Below, piece after piece: positions 1 to 10,305 of a stretch of DNA of 64,000 nucleotides. The stretch lies in contig CM042089.1 of NCBI GenBank assembly GCA_023512835.1, positions 52,013,427 through 52,077,426 of the forward strand, written 5' to 3'. A program made the position numbers and the translations under genes. The notes beneath the pieces were generated by a model. It did no database searches. It was not told where the DNA came from and was given only the letters and a program-made list of their open reading frames with translations. Each line of letters opens with the position of its first letter. Within the stretch, counting starts at the first letter, position 1. The stretch is from Taxillus chinensis. Its lineage: Eukaryota > Streptophyta > Magnoliopsida > Santalales > Loranthaceae.

Positions 1-538
1 GAAGAGGTGGTTAAATCACTTGTGGTTAAAGTGTTAGCCTGTGTGGCAGTGGAAGATTGTAAATTGTTGATGTGGTTGTTATTATGTCTGTTGAAATTAT
101 TGTATCACGACACTGCACTTGTACACATGGCATGTAGATGCTAGGAACATGGGATGGGTTGGGGAGACATGATCCCTCTTGTTGTGGTTGCTCACCCCTC
201 CTACTGTGTTTGTTTGTTTTCCAGGGACTTACAGGCGTTAGGTGGATACACCAAGGTGGAAGACCCTCTCCACTTTATTGTTCATTTCAGTAATGTACTT
301 TTATGATTTATGTAACCCCCACGGGGGAATGTCCTAAGGGATTGAACTGTAATCAGGGACTTGGTTGTTTTGTGAACCTTTGATGTTTTGGAATTAAATA
401 AAGATGTGGCTTATTTGATTTATTGTAATTGTTAGACTTGCTTGTGTGGCATCCGGTAATCCAACCCTATTGCCCTCCGTGTGGGTGAATGGGGAGTCAC
501 GTACCGGTTTCCTCGGGTTGGAAATCCGGGGCGTGACA
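1..538 (+). repeat. Tekay-1 5' LTR, 3' portion only
   Basis: This is the downstream end of an LTR whose upstream part lies outside the window. It matches 6720-7257 almost base for base, including the last gaggcggttaaa-type repeat unit, the gggacttacaggcgttaggtgg-type block split over two lines, and the terminus ggggcgtgaca. It is followed immediately by a Met-initiator-tRNA primer-binding site, so it is the 5' LTR of the plus-strand element whose 3' LTR is 5339-7257. Confidence 0.93.
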
Positions 539-541
539 ATA

Positions 542-553
542 TGGTATCAGAGC
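542..553 (+). other. Primer-binding site of Tekay-1 (initiator Met-tRNA)
   Basis: tggtatcagagc starts three bases after the LTR terminus. It is the standard complement of the plant initiator-methionine tRNA 3' end, used by chromoviruses and many copia elements. Confidence 0.9.
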
Positions 554-1411
554 ATGGTCTAGTTGGCCTAGGGTAGTGGGCGGACTTGGTTATCTTGAGT
601 CCTTTGGAGGAGCCTGGAGGGACGTGCCTGATCAACACGGTCCTCTTGGGGCCTCCAAGGTGTACTTGGGGTAGTCCAGTCTTGTGGTAGGATTTGCATG
701 CATTGGCATTAGGGCACTAGTTGCATTGGTTGTTGTATGTGAAGGTGTGGATACCTGTGAAAATTTTAATTGTGATAAAAGAAAAATATGAATAATGTGA
801 TAAGGTGAGAACCGTGCAACTCGATTTATTTGAAGTACCTTGAGCATGACTACAAGGAAAGGACCTTGTTTAATCGAACCGTGTGCTTATGGAATGGAGG
901 CTTGTGCAATGTGGCTTAATGAGAACCGAAATGTGTGCGGTGTGTGTAATTGCATGGATAAAAGGTTTGAACATGATAAAATTTCAATTGTGCAACTACG
1001 AAATTTTGTGATGGTTCAAGCATGAACACATGGAAAAGAATTTGTGGTATTGAAACTGAGTACTTGCGAACGTGAAGATTGTGAATCGTGAACTGTTAAT
1101 AATAATCAAGAAAGAAATAAATAAATAAATACATTAAATTAAATATGTAATAATGTTGGTGTTCTGTGAAGGATTGAGCATGTGTTAAGCCGATGGAGTG
1201 TAAATTTGTTTGGCATGGTGTGCAATAAACAAGGTTATGAGCAATGTGGTAGAGTGTAAATTTGTATAGTCTGTGAGATTTGTTTGATAAATTTGTAAAT
1301 TTGTGTGGTAATAATGCGTGCTTTATAGCTTAAGTCGCTTAGTCGGTAAGTGGTCTTGCAATTGTTGGGATCATTTAGTGTTAACCGGAGCACTATCTTT
1401 TCGCTTAACCA

Positions 1412-2000
1412 ATGTTTCTGGAAACTTTAAGCCGTGCGACTATTGAGGTAATGGAGGAGGCCGCGACCCAGGTTAGGCAAGTGAGAGAGCTGCAGGTTGA
1501 AGGTGATAGACTAATCACGGCGAGAGGTTGGCGTCTTGAGCTCGATTATTCCAGAGGTGAGGGATGCAATTCGACAACCGATCAGGAGCGAGGTACGCCG
1601 AGAGCCGTCGGCCCTCAACACTCCCGTTTGAGTCCCTGTTTCTCAAAAGATTACGCTTGTTGTGGACAGCTGGGGCACCTGGAACAGAGAGTGTGCCAAG
1701 AAGCGATACCGGTGTTACCTCCGTGGAAAAGTAGGACGTCTTCGTACGATCTGTTTTAGTAGGACCAGGAGTGATGCTAGGGGACTGGCTCGGCGAGCTA
1801 GGGGTAAAACTCAACGCCGAGTCCCGATTTGGAGGCGGGAGGACTACCTAGTGAGGCCAGTGGAAGAGCAAGATAGAAATTCACTGGTGGTATCGTGCCC
1901 TTTTGGTGGGTTGTCGGTTGAGTCTCGTACTGGTTTATGTGAGGCTGGGTGGACCCTATCGTGTCCCGTTTCAGTTAGCATTTCGAATGGATGTGGGTGG
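1412..2000 (+). pseudogene. Degenerate gag / protease remnant of Tekay-1
   Basis: A 115-codon open stretch from 1412 ends in a zinc-knuckle-like motif: residues 83-95 read CCGQLGHLEQRVC, matching C-x2-C-G-x2-GH-x4-C except that the first cysteine has become tyrosine (residue 81). Zinc knuckles of this kind bind RNA during packaging. From about 1925, tatgtgaggctgggtgg resembles the protease-domain stretch of Tekay-2 near 55185, in another frame. No DTGA active site was found. It cannot encode a working Gag-Pro. Confidence 0.5.
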
Positions 2001-2689
2001 TGACCTATTAGGAGATATATATTTATAACGCTGGAAGAATAATGAGTAACTAATAAAAATATGGGTGTTGATTTTATAAGTGAGTGATATTCAATTTTGG
2101 CACATGTGGATAATCAAAGTAACCAAATCTTGTAGGCAACCTTTTTGCTAGTGGGAGAAAATTTAGACTGGCTAGCTAGTAGAGCTTGAGGTGTGAGGTG
2201 ATGGCTTGTGGGTTGTTGTGTGACCCCTCCTTGGCAACCTTGATTAATAGAAATATGTTCTTCAGCGGATAGAGGTGTGTGTTGGAGTACTACTTGAAAG
2301 GGATATTCCTATGGTTACCTTTCTTTTCCAAGCGTTGTGGTTGAGGGGAAAACGCATCTAGTATAGTCTGCTCTTAGAGTCCTTGAAGTGTTATCTTGTT
2401 GGCTAGAGTGGTCGTTGCAAGTTCTGGCTAGTAACTATATAGGTGTTCTGGGTTCTCAGATGGTCAAGCAGTGGCCATGTGTCATGTTTGTCGAGTGTGA
2501 AAGACCATGAGTGATGTTCTTAGAACATGTTGTGAAATGGGGATGCACACGTGTAAAATGTGAAGTGTTCTGGAGCTCAACTATCGGCTATGAGTGGGTT
2601 TTGAGGGTTATGCCCGGTGCATCAACTTGGTAAAAGAGGTAAGCAGGTGAGATTTGGCAGGCCTTGTTCGGGCTATCTTTCTTTAGGGA

Positions 2690-2770
2690 CTAAGGGTGTG
2701 CTTTTGCGTGGTAGGGCCATTCCTTCGGTTCGTATCTTGTGGGAGTAGGCTTAGAGGAGGAGAGAAGGTG
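2690..2770 (+). pseudogene. Chromodomain fragment (first piece), Tekay-1
   Basis: The DNA gcgtggtagggccattcc and the following cttcggttcg, then a glutamate-rich gaggaggag run, match the integrase C-terminal chromodomain of Tekay-3 (minus strand near 17250) and Tekay-2 (58340-58400), the part reading LRG-[RK]-[AT]-IPLVRV. In chromoviruses this domain directs integration by binding modified histone H3. The domain breaks off at the gaggag run; its C-terminal end reappears 2.15 kb downstream. Confidence 0.6.
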
Positions 2771-4919
2771 TAAGGCTGGTACGTTCTACTCGTCAGGTGT
2801 CTTGTGTTCCGTTGCTTGTGTTGCAAATGTGCTGAAAATTTGGTATTGTGTTGTTGTATGTATTGCATTCGTGGTAAAGGTATACAACAGAGTTACTACA
2901 TGTGGGTGTTGTGACATGTGCGTAGAGAAGGATGAAGTGTAGTGTATTAGAATAATAAATGTGGTGTGAGGATGAAGAAAAGTGTTAGATGTGATGTTAT
3001 TCATATTATTCCTTATCTGGTGTGATGTTTAATATTAAAGTGTTGATAAGCTAGGAAAAGGGTATTAGTGTTATTTATGAGTCGGTCGGCGTTTTTGCTT
3101 AAAAAAGGGTATTAGTGCTACTCCTGGGGAGAGATTTATGTCGGGCGGATATCACAAGGGTGTATGTTTTGGAGCGGTGGTGGTAGGCGGATGATCTATA
3201 TCTGTTCTCCTCGAAAACCTTTCATGTGTAGTATCACACGGTAAGTGAGATGGTTCACGCCATCAAGGTGTTGGTGTATTTGAGACTTTTGTTGGTGTAT
3301 CGAGATGGAACGCGATGGTTGGTATAGGGGAGTTGGTAGGCCATGAGGTGGAGTATGTCATAGAGGCAAAGAACTCCCTTGTGACCTGTGAATGACAACA
3401 CAGAGGGATCAACTGTCTTGTAGCAGGTGGGAGGATTTTTCCTAGTCAGAGAGAGAGTTGTGTTGGTTATACTTCACCGATGTCAGAGGATAAGTTCCGC
3501 TTCATTGCGTTTGGTGTTTGCCGACTCGGAAAGGCGTCAACACTTGGGCTGTAGTGTACGCCTCAGTTAGTATGCAGGCTGTGGGACCTTAGTGGATACC
3601 TATTTAACCGTGATCAAGGATGCTAGCACGAAGTGTCCGAGAGGCGTTATAGTGTAGTGTTCTGGTTCTGTTCTGGTTCACAGACTTCTTTTAGTCGATC
3701 CTCACGGTCGGTGACAGGTGATAGCCGGATGGTGGATTTTGGTCTTGTTGTGGTTGTGTATGGTCCTGCATTTGTTGTTTTGAGTTACTCCTTGGACTCC
3801 GTGGGGCGTCTTGTTACTGTGACCGAATTGGTGGAGCGCAAACTTCATCCTTGTAGTTGTGTCCTGGATTGTAAGTCATCTTGAGTTCCCTTTGGCATTG
3901 GTTGGGTTCGTTGTTGTGTGTATCGCTATAGAGTGAGGCGGTTTCAGCTTGTGATGCAGTCTTCTTGTGGTGATATCCCTGTGTGGGGCTCGTGATTGTG
4001 GTTTGCATAATGCTTTTCTCTTGTTTGTTTGTGTTTCCTTGTGACCTCTTTGTGTTTGTTGTCGGGTAAGGTCTACATATGGAGTGTGGCTGCGTTGTAA
4101 ATTGTTGGTGTCCGTTGACATCAAATCCCGAGGTGTCATTGTTAGGTATTTTTCCATTGTGGAGTGTTGGTCCTATTGTGACACGCGTAGGCGTCTAACG
4201 CCGAGTACCCGCTATGTCGATGTAGTGACTTCTCGTTCAATCATATGAATTCTAGTGAATGGATACTTCATGCATAGGCTTATGGTGTTGGCCTTGTTCG
4301 GTTGTCGGGGGTCTTAGCGACTCTATGGGAGGTTTCTCGACCTCACTTGTTGTGATTTGCTCACATGAGTTGTTGTCGGCACGCTAATTGGCCAAGCTCT
4401 AGTTCTGTTTGTGCTCCTGGGTGTTATGTGTTGCTTTGATCTTCTCGTGATGTTTTACTACTTGATTTCTCTTTTCGGGGACGAAAAGTCCAAAGGTGGG
4501 AAGGTTGTGAGGACACTCCCCTGCGGATGAGTTTGTATGATGTTGGTGAATGGGCAGTGGAACGTTAAATGTGTAGTAGTGTTTTGTTTGTGAGTTGTTC
4601 CTTGTGGTGGTGTTTATGATGTGAGTTGCTTCTGTGGCCTATGTGATCTGCTAAACGTGTTGGTGATGGGCGTATATGTCTCATACTTGTCGTGACATGT
4701 GAATACTTGTGACATGTGTTAGGTGAGGAGAACAAGGGTTGTTTGTGAGATTAGAATATGTTTCCTTATCATGTCTTTGTGTTGTATTGGGTGCGTGGGT
4801 ACGTGCCTTCATGTGTGTTATGGTGCGATATCTTCGGTCGCGGGTATGTGAATGGTTGTGTACGAGGTGCATCAGCATGTGCGTTTTGGAAGGTGTGTTG
4901 TCTTTTAGGGGCCGACACG

Positions 4920-5010
4920 TGCTACAAGAGGAGACATGGAATGTGAGTCCATGATGCGCGAGCAACACCAGGCGTTGTTGAGGACGAACAACCTTAAGAG
5001 TGGGAGGTGG
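4920..5010 (+). pseudogene. Chromodomain C-terminus and first PPT-like copy, Tekay-1
   Basis: gaggagacatgg followed by tgatgcgcgagcaacacc and ttgaggacgaacaa corresponds to the chromodomain end (EEETWE ... MREQH ... FEDEQ) of the related elements, with a frameshift after EETW. It runs into taagagtgggaggtgg, a decayed polypurine stretch. See the finding on the duplicated PPT module. Confidence 0.65.
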
Positions 5011-5303
5011 GTTGTTGGTGGCTGTTGGCCAAGGGATTGTGATGTGTTTTCTTGTATTAGTTGTGTATGATTTGGTGTATTTGTATTGTCTTTTAAAGAC
5101 ATGTGCTTAGTTGTGATGTGCTTTGAGATGTGTAGTCGTGCCATGCGGACATGTGTTATGTGCATTATTGTGGTTATGGATTATGGTGGTACCTTGTTAT
5201 GTCTTGTTATGTCTTTGTGCGCGGTGTATGACCCATTTGGGTGTTGTGGCTTGCCAGGGGTGGCAAATGGGTAGCTTGTGTTTGTTTTCCTCGGATGTCA
5301 TTT

Positions 5304-5338
5304 CTTTTCGAGGACGAAAAGTTTTAAGGGGGAGAAGA
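5304..5338 (+). other. Stem-loop plus polypurine tract of Tekay-1
   Basis: CTTTTCGAGGACGAAAAG (5304-5321) is a perfect 7-bp inverted repeat with an AGGA loop. It lies five bases before the polypurine tract aagggggagaaga (5326-5338), which abuts the LTR start tgtaatg. The PPT primes plus-strand DNA synthesis. The same arrangement occurs at 58658-58692 and, inverted, at 16776-16810. Confidence 0.88.
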
Positions 5339-5902
5339 TGTAATGACCCGTGTGTAAACCGTGTGTAAGAAGTTAATCACAAACACCTTGGATGTTGGTG
5401 CACAAGTTTGAGGTAAGAGATGAGCCCAAGAGGGGACTTTTGGGAGGTGCATGTGTCAAGCGATAGCGTACATTTATGCCCTAGGAAGATGTTATGCGTT
5501 TCTGAGCGGTTTTAAGTTGTTTTGGCTGATCTTGGAGCTCACTTTTGACCTAGTAGATGGCCTCAAACAATTGGCGTGCAAGAACAAAAGTTTCTTAGAA
5601 TGAGGTCCTCTATCCACCACAGAAATTTCAGAGCATTTGGAGCTGCACGTGAATTCACCCATTTCACGTGCAAGCATATTTTTGCTTCTCGGGCCTCTAC
5701 AAGATGCAAGGAGGCTTGTGGTGAAGTTTGAGTGCATTTGGAGCTGCACGCCAATTGGGGAATTGGCGTGCAAATTGGTGTGCAGGCTTATTTTTGCATG
5801 GTTCCCTTGGTTTTGACATTCTAAGGAACTTTCTCCAAAGGACCATGTTGAAATTCCGAGTATTTTGGCCTATATGGGTGCGGAAAGGTGCTAACTTGTG
5901 TA

Positions 5903-5980
5903 ATCAAAACTACGTCGTTTTGATCTTTGGGATTCACTTAATCAAAACTACGTCGTTTTGATGTTGTGTTGTCTATATAA
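5903..5980 (+). promoter_or_regulatory. Core promoter of the Tekay LTR: doubled near-palindrome and TATA box
   Basis: Two identical 22-bp near-palindromes (core AAAACTACGTCGTTTT) occupy 5903-5924 and 5941-5962. Twelve bases after the second comes tatataa (5974-5980). Equivalent pairs occur in all other Tekay LTRs in the window: 51647-51668/51684-51705, 59127-59148/59164-59185, 32587-32608/32627-32648 and, on the minus strand, 16289-16309/16326-16347. The centre carries the ACGT core recognised by plant bZIP factors; binding itself is inference. Confidence 0.75.
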
Positions 5981-6593
5981 GGAGGAGAAGCCCCATTGTT
6001 TTAGGTTTAGGGTTTGTTGCTCCACCCGGCCGTCAAGAGAGAGAGGGAGAGAGGGAAGGAGAGTGCTTGGAGTTCTTCTGGAGCGTCTTGCGTGGGGAGG
6101 ACGGCGTTCGGCTTGGGATCGACTGTTGCCGTGTTGTTGCGTCTTACCGAGGTAGGGATTCCGTTCTTCCTAAATCCTCCTCTGTCCTAGGGTCCTAGGG
6201 CGAATATGAGTTATATCGTTATATTATTTATATGTAAATTCATATAGGTGTGACCTCCTATATGAATGTTGGCCTTCAATGGCGATTTTGGTGTTTACGG
6301 TGTTTGTGTGATGCATGAAAAGTGTTTGATAAAATGCCTGTATGACATGCCCGCTACATGTTTGATGAAATGCCTGTGTGAACTTAGCTGTGTGTATATG
6401 CCCATTAAGTGTTTGGAAATATGTCCGTGTGAACCTGGACTTGTGGTTTAGTGTATGTATGTATGCTTTGGATGTTTGCTCTATGCCCTGAATGGTTGGG
6501 TTTGTGCGCTTGTGAACGGGTGCACACCAAGTGTTTGGTTGTATGCTTGAGTGACCATGTGTGTTGTGTGCTTGATTGTGGTATCTGGCTTGA

Positions 6594-6737
6594 AGAGGCG
6601 GTTAAAGAACTTTGCCTGAGAGGCGGTTAAACCAGTGGCCTGAAGAGGCGGTTAAATCACTTGGCCTGAAGAGGCGGTTAAATCACTTGGCCTGAAGAGG
6701 CGGTTAAATAACTTGGCCTGAAGAGGCGGTTAAATCA
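6594..6737 (+). repeat. 26-bp tandem repeat in the Tekay-1 LTR
   Basis: About six units containing gaagaggcggttaaatcact repeat here with small variations. Related arrays sit in the Tekay-3 LTRs (about 15545-15665 and 22795-22945, inverted) and the solo LTR (about 33260-33380). The array lies downstream of the TATA box, so within R or U5. Confidence 0.85.
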
Positions 6738-7257
6738 CTTGTGGTTAAAGTGTTACTTTGTGTGGCAGTGGAAGATTGTAAATTGTTGATGTGGTTGTTA
6801 TTATGTCCGTTGAAATTATTGTATCACGACACGCACTTGTACACATGGCGTGTAGATGCTAGGAACATGGGATGGGTTGGGGAGACATGATCCCTCCGAG
6901 TGTGGTTGCTCACCCCTCCTACTATGTTTGTTTGTTTTCGAGGGACTTACAGGCGTTAGGTGGATACACCAAGGTGGAAGACCCTCTCCACTTTATTGTT
7001 CATTTCAGTAATGTACTTTTATGATTTATGTAACCCCAGGGAGGGGAATGTCCTAAGGGATTGAACTGTAATCAGGGACTTGGTTGTTTTGTGAACCTTT
7101 GATGTTTTGGAATTAAATAAAGATGTGGCTTATTTGATTTATTGCAATTGTTAGACTTGCTTGTGTGGCATCCGGTAATCCAACCCCATTGCCCTCCGTG
7201 TGGGTGAATGGGGAGTCACGTACCGGTTTCCTCGGGTTGGAAATCCGGGGCGTGACA

Positions 7258-8575
7258 AGGTCGACTGCGAATTCAGCGAGCAGTGGATTTCTCTGGACTT
7301 TTTCAACACTCAACAACACACATGAAAAGCATATGACAATTCACATAATAATATTCACGATGAACAGTGTTGTTGGTGGAATTGAAATTACATATTCAGA
7401 ACTTGATTTCTTTCATCCCTAATACCTAGTTTACATGTATGGCTCTTGCCCCCTACTACTATTCAACTCTCTAATTACCTTAGAAATGATTAAGTACTTC
7501 ATCACACCGCATCTTGTGAGTAAGAATGATCACGATGTTAACATAGCAACCAATAAACCATGATTTATCAATTGTAACAACCTAGTCATGAATTCGAGTC
7601 TCCTCACATATTTAGCAAAACTCACTACGGGAGGCCTCACCCTCTCACTCTCGGATCAGCATGTGAGTTTGATTCAGGAACTAGAATTACACTATTTGGT
7701 AAGCTCATGGTCAACCGAATCTTACCACAACCCTGATCCAACAATGATTTTCAGTTCAGCATAGATGACTTGAGAGACAAGATGGCCCTATTGAGAATCA
7801 GAACACACACTCTATCATTGTCTAATTTACAACACAGTATAGGTAGAGTTTGGAGATTGATCATTCTGATTGTCTGCGTGAGTTGTCTCTTTGCTTTTGT
7901 AGAGCACTAATTTTCAGCGCTTATTCATGAGCCTTTTTACAAGGACAGAGCTCAACGCAATCTCTTTTTGAATCACATGATCATACAATTTTACCTCTAG
8001 CTATTACTCTAACAGAGACACAAACTGGGAGAATAGTGAGGACTCCCCCTAAGATAGGCAGTCAATCTATTGTCTAGCTTTTGCCTTTTTCACTTTGCCT
8101 TTTTCTAGTGAAAGGTAGTGGCTCTTCTTAAGTAATAGGCTTTTTATGATTCTCAAATACTACAGTCTCAGTCATCCTTTGAGCATTAAATCATTGAGGA
8201 TCCTTTCCGTGCAAGCCAACGATGCCATGAGATACAACAGTTCTGCTAGTTAATGAATGCAATACGCACAGGTGATATTCACTCGGAATAAAATAACAAG
8301 TAGTGGGAATATCTTCTGAGTTAAACATAAAGGGAATTGCACTTAGTTCACTCAAGACTTGAGGGTTCATGACGGGTTACAAAAGACTTGAACCAGGTTC
8401 AAGAGGTGGCAAGTTTCATCCATGTGATTTCTCACTTTCACGCGGTAGATATGCATGAATCACACTTAGTCATTACTAATTTTCATGGAGATATAAACGA
8501 TTATGGACGGTGACATACTTTTGTTCATGCATAGGTAATTAGGTTGAAATGAAACACAAGACATGCTATGAGACT
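7258..8575 (-). repeat. 3' non-coding part and probable 3' LTR fragment of a Sirevirus-like copia element
   Basis: No reading frame is supported here. On the minus strand, about 520 bp after the copia pol stop, CTTAGGGGGAGTCC (near 8040-8055) looks like a polypurine tract, so 7258-8040 is plausibly the U3 side of its 3' LTR, cut by the Tekay-1 3' LTR. I could not confirm a TG...CA boundary or find a partner LTR. Confidence 0.4.
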
Positions 8576-10305
8576 TATGAATTTAAATCTAGCATGCCAA
8601 GTTTTGTTAGAAGTTCATTGAACTTGGCTTCTTGCGGTGGTTTGGTGAATATGTTGGCAAGCTGGTCATCGGTGGATATATACTCCAGTGAAATGTCTTT
8701 CTTTAGCACATGAACACGTATGAAGTGATGTCGACCTCAATGTGCTTAGTTTTGGGATGCATAACAGGGATTGTTGGAAATTGCAATGGCACTTGTATTG
8801 TCAGTCTGAGTTATGGCCTTCCAGGTCAAACCCATAATCTGATAGTTGACTAGCCATCCAAAGCAATTGAGCACAAAGTAACTTCTGCAACAATATATTG
8901 ACTTAATTTGTGGAGGTTGAGGCCCTAGGTCGATTCTTGCTAAACCAGGATACAAGTCTGTTGCCTAAAAGTTGGCATGTTCCGCTTGTGCTCTTTCTAT
9001 CAATCCTGCATCCGGTAAAGTGCATCTGAATATCCTCTCGGTTTAAAATCAAACTCTTTTGGATACCATAGTCCCAAATTTTCGGTTCCCTTGGATACCG
9101 CATGATCCTCTTGACATGTGACAAGTGGGATTCCTTGGGATTAGCTTGGTATACGGCACGGATACATGTTGCAAACATTATGTCAGGTCTGCTTGCTATC
9201 GGATCCGCAGGGATCCAATCATGCTTCGTATTTTGAGATATCCACCTCCTTTCCTGCTTCATCCATATCCAGTTTGGCGTTTGTGGGAATGGGAGTCTTC
9301 ATGTGTGTCCATTAGTCATCTTAAACTTCTTCAGAATCTCCTTTATATATTTAGTTTGATTGATAAAAGATCCCATCCTCTAAGCTGCTTGACCTCCAGT
9401 CAAGGAAGAATGAGAGTTCTCCCATCATACTCATTTCATATTGGCTTTTCATTAGATGAGAGAAGTCTTCACATTGCTTTTTGTCCCTTGATCCGAATAT
9501 GATGTCATCCACATAGATTTGGACTATCAAGGTGATCCTTTCCTTCCTTGAGAAACGAGTGTGGGGGTCAATTTTACCTTTTTTGAATTTATTTTTGATC
9601 GAAACTCGACAATGTTTCATACCACGCTTTCGGGAGCTTGTTTTAGTCAATAAAGAGCCTTTTTCAGTTTGTATACCTTGTGCTCTTGGTTTGGCTCTAG
9701 AAATCCGGGAGGTTGTTCAACATAGACTTCTTCTTGGAGGTCTCCATTCAAGAAAGCACTCTTGACATCCATCGATAAACTTTGAAGTCCTTGAATGCTT
9801 TGCATAGGCTAAGAACATGCGAATGGCCTCCGGTCCTAGCAACTGGTGCAAAGGTTTCATCATAGTCGATTCCTTAACTTCTTGTCGTATCCTTTTGAAC
9901 TTGACCGGCCTTGTTTCGATCACAATACCATCAGCATCAAGTTTGTTTACGAAAATCCATTTCACGCCAATGACTTGCTTGTGATCCGGGCCGTTGACCA
10001 ACTCCTATACTCTCTGTCTTTTGAACTGATTTAATTCTTCTTGCATTGCATCAATCCAATGGTGATCCTGAACCGCATCGTCAACTGATTTTGGCTCCAC
10101 TTGTGATAGGAAGCACATATACAGATTTTCATGAAGTATGGCAGCTCTTGTTTTAACTCGTGCAGCTAGATCTCCAATTATCAGTTCAGAAGGGTGGTCC
10201 TTTAACCTTCTTCTTGTCTTTTGAAGGTCTTCTCTTTCTTCATGATGAATGCCCAATTGCTCAATATCAGGTTCTTGGGCTAGTATAGGTGGCGAGTGTG
10301 AACAG
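8576..10305 (-). pseudogene. Copia (Sirevirus-like) pol remnant: linker, RT, RNase H
   Basis: Read on the minus strand, this holds the integrase-RT linker (10005-10300), the RT start (9717-10001), the RT catalytic motif YVDDIIFGS (in 9351-9650), RNase H with ADFTGC-like and RKSTSGTCQ motifs (8903-9262), TKHIEVD, and an end matching the copia pol C-terminus LANIFTKP (to 8576). The YVDDIIFGS and RKSTSGTCQ signatures are typical of Sireviruses. Several frameshifts and stops break the frame. Gag, protease and integrase are absent: the element ends abruptly at about 10305 against the truncated Ogre LTR. Confidence 0.88.

Larger units (their letters stand above)
539..5338 (+). mobile_element. Tekay-1 internal region, heavily decayed
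   Basis: The interior between the two LTRs is about 4.8 kb, against about 5.5 kb in the better preserved Tekay-2. Only scraps of coding sequence remain: a gag/protease stretch near 1412-2000 and two separate chromodomain pieces (2690-2770 and 4920-4990). I could not find the usual RT ([13 protein letters not shown]) or integrase motifs. The stretches 554-1411, 2001-2689 and 2771-4919 hold no recognisable gene. The reduced coding content suggests a non-autonomous or long-dead copy. Confidence 0.8.
5339..7257 (+). repeat. Tekay-1 3' LTR (complete, 1919 bp)
   Basis: It starts TGTAATGACCCG directly after the PPT and ends GGGGCGTGACA, the termini shared with the Tekay-2, Tekay-3 and solo LTRs here. 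U3 holds two near-palindromes (5903-5924, 5941-5962) and a TATA box (5974-5980). The downstream part holds a 26-bp tandem array (about 6594-6737). The target-site duplication cannot be checked because the 5' LTR start is outside the window. Confidence 0.93.

Noticed and set aside
840..1025. Short plus-strand open frames in 432-1400 as genes
   Set aside because: No homology to Tekay Gag and no consistent frame; the region is the leader of Tekay-1.
9125..10034. Plus-strand open frames over 9.1-10.0 kb
   Set aside because: They are antisense to the copia RT and RNase H, whose motifs are clear on the minus strand.
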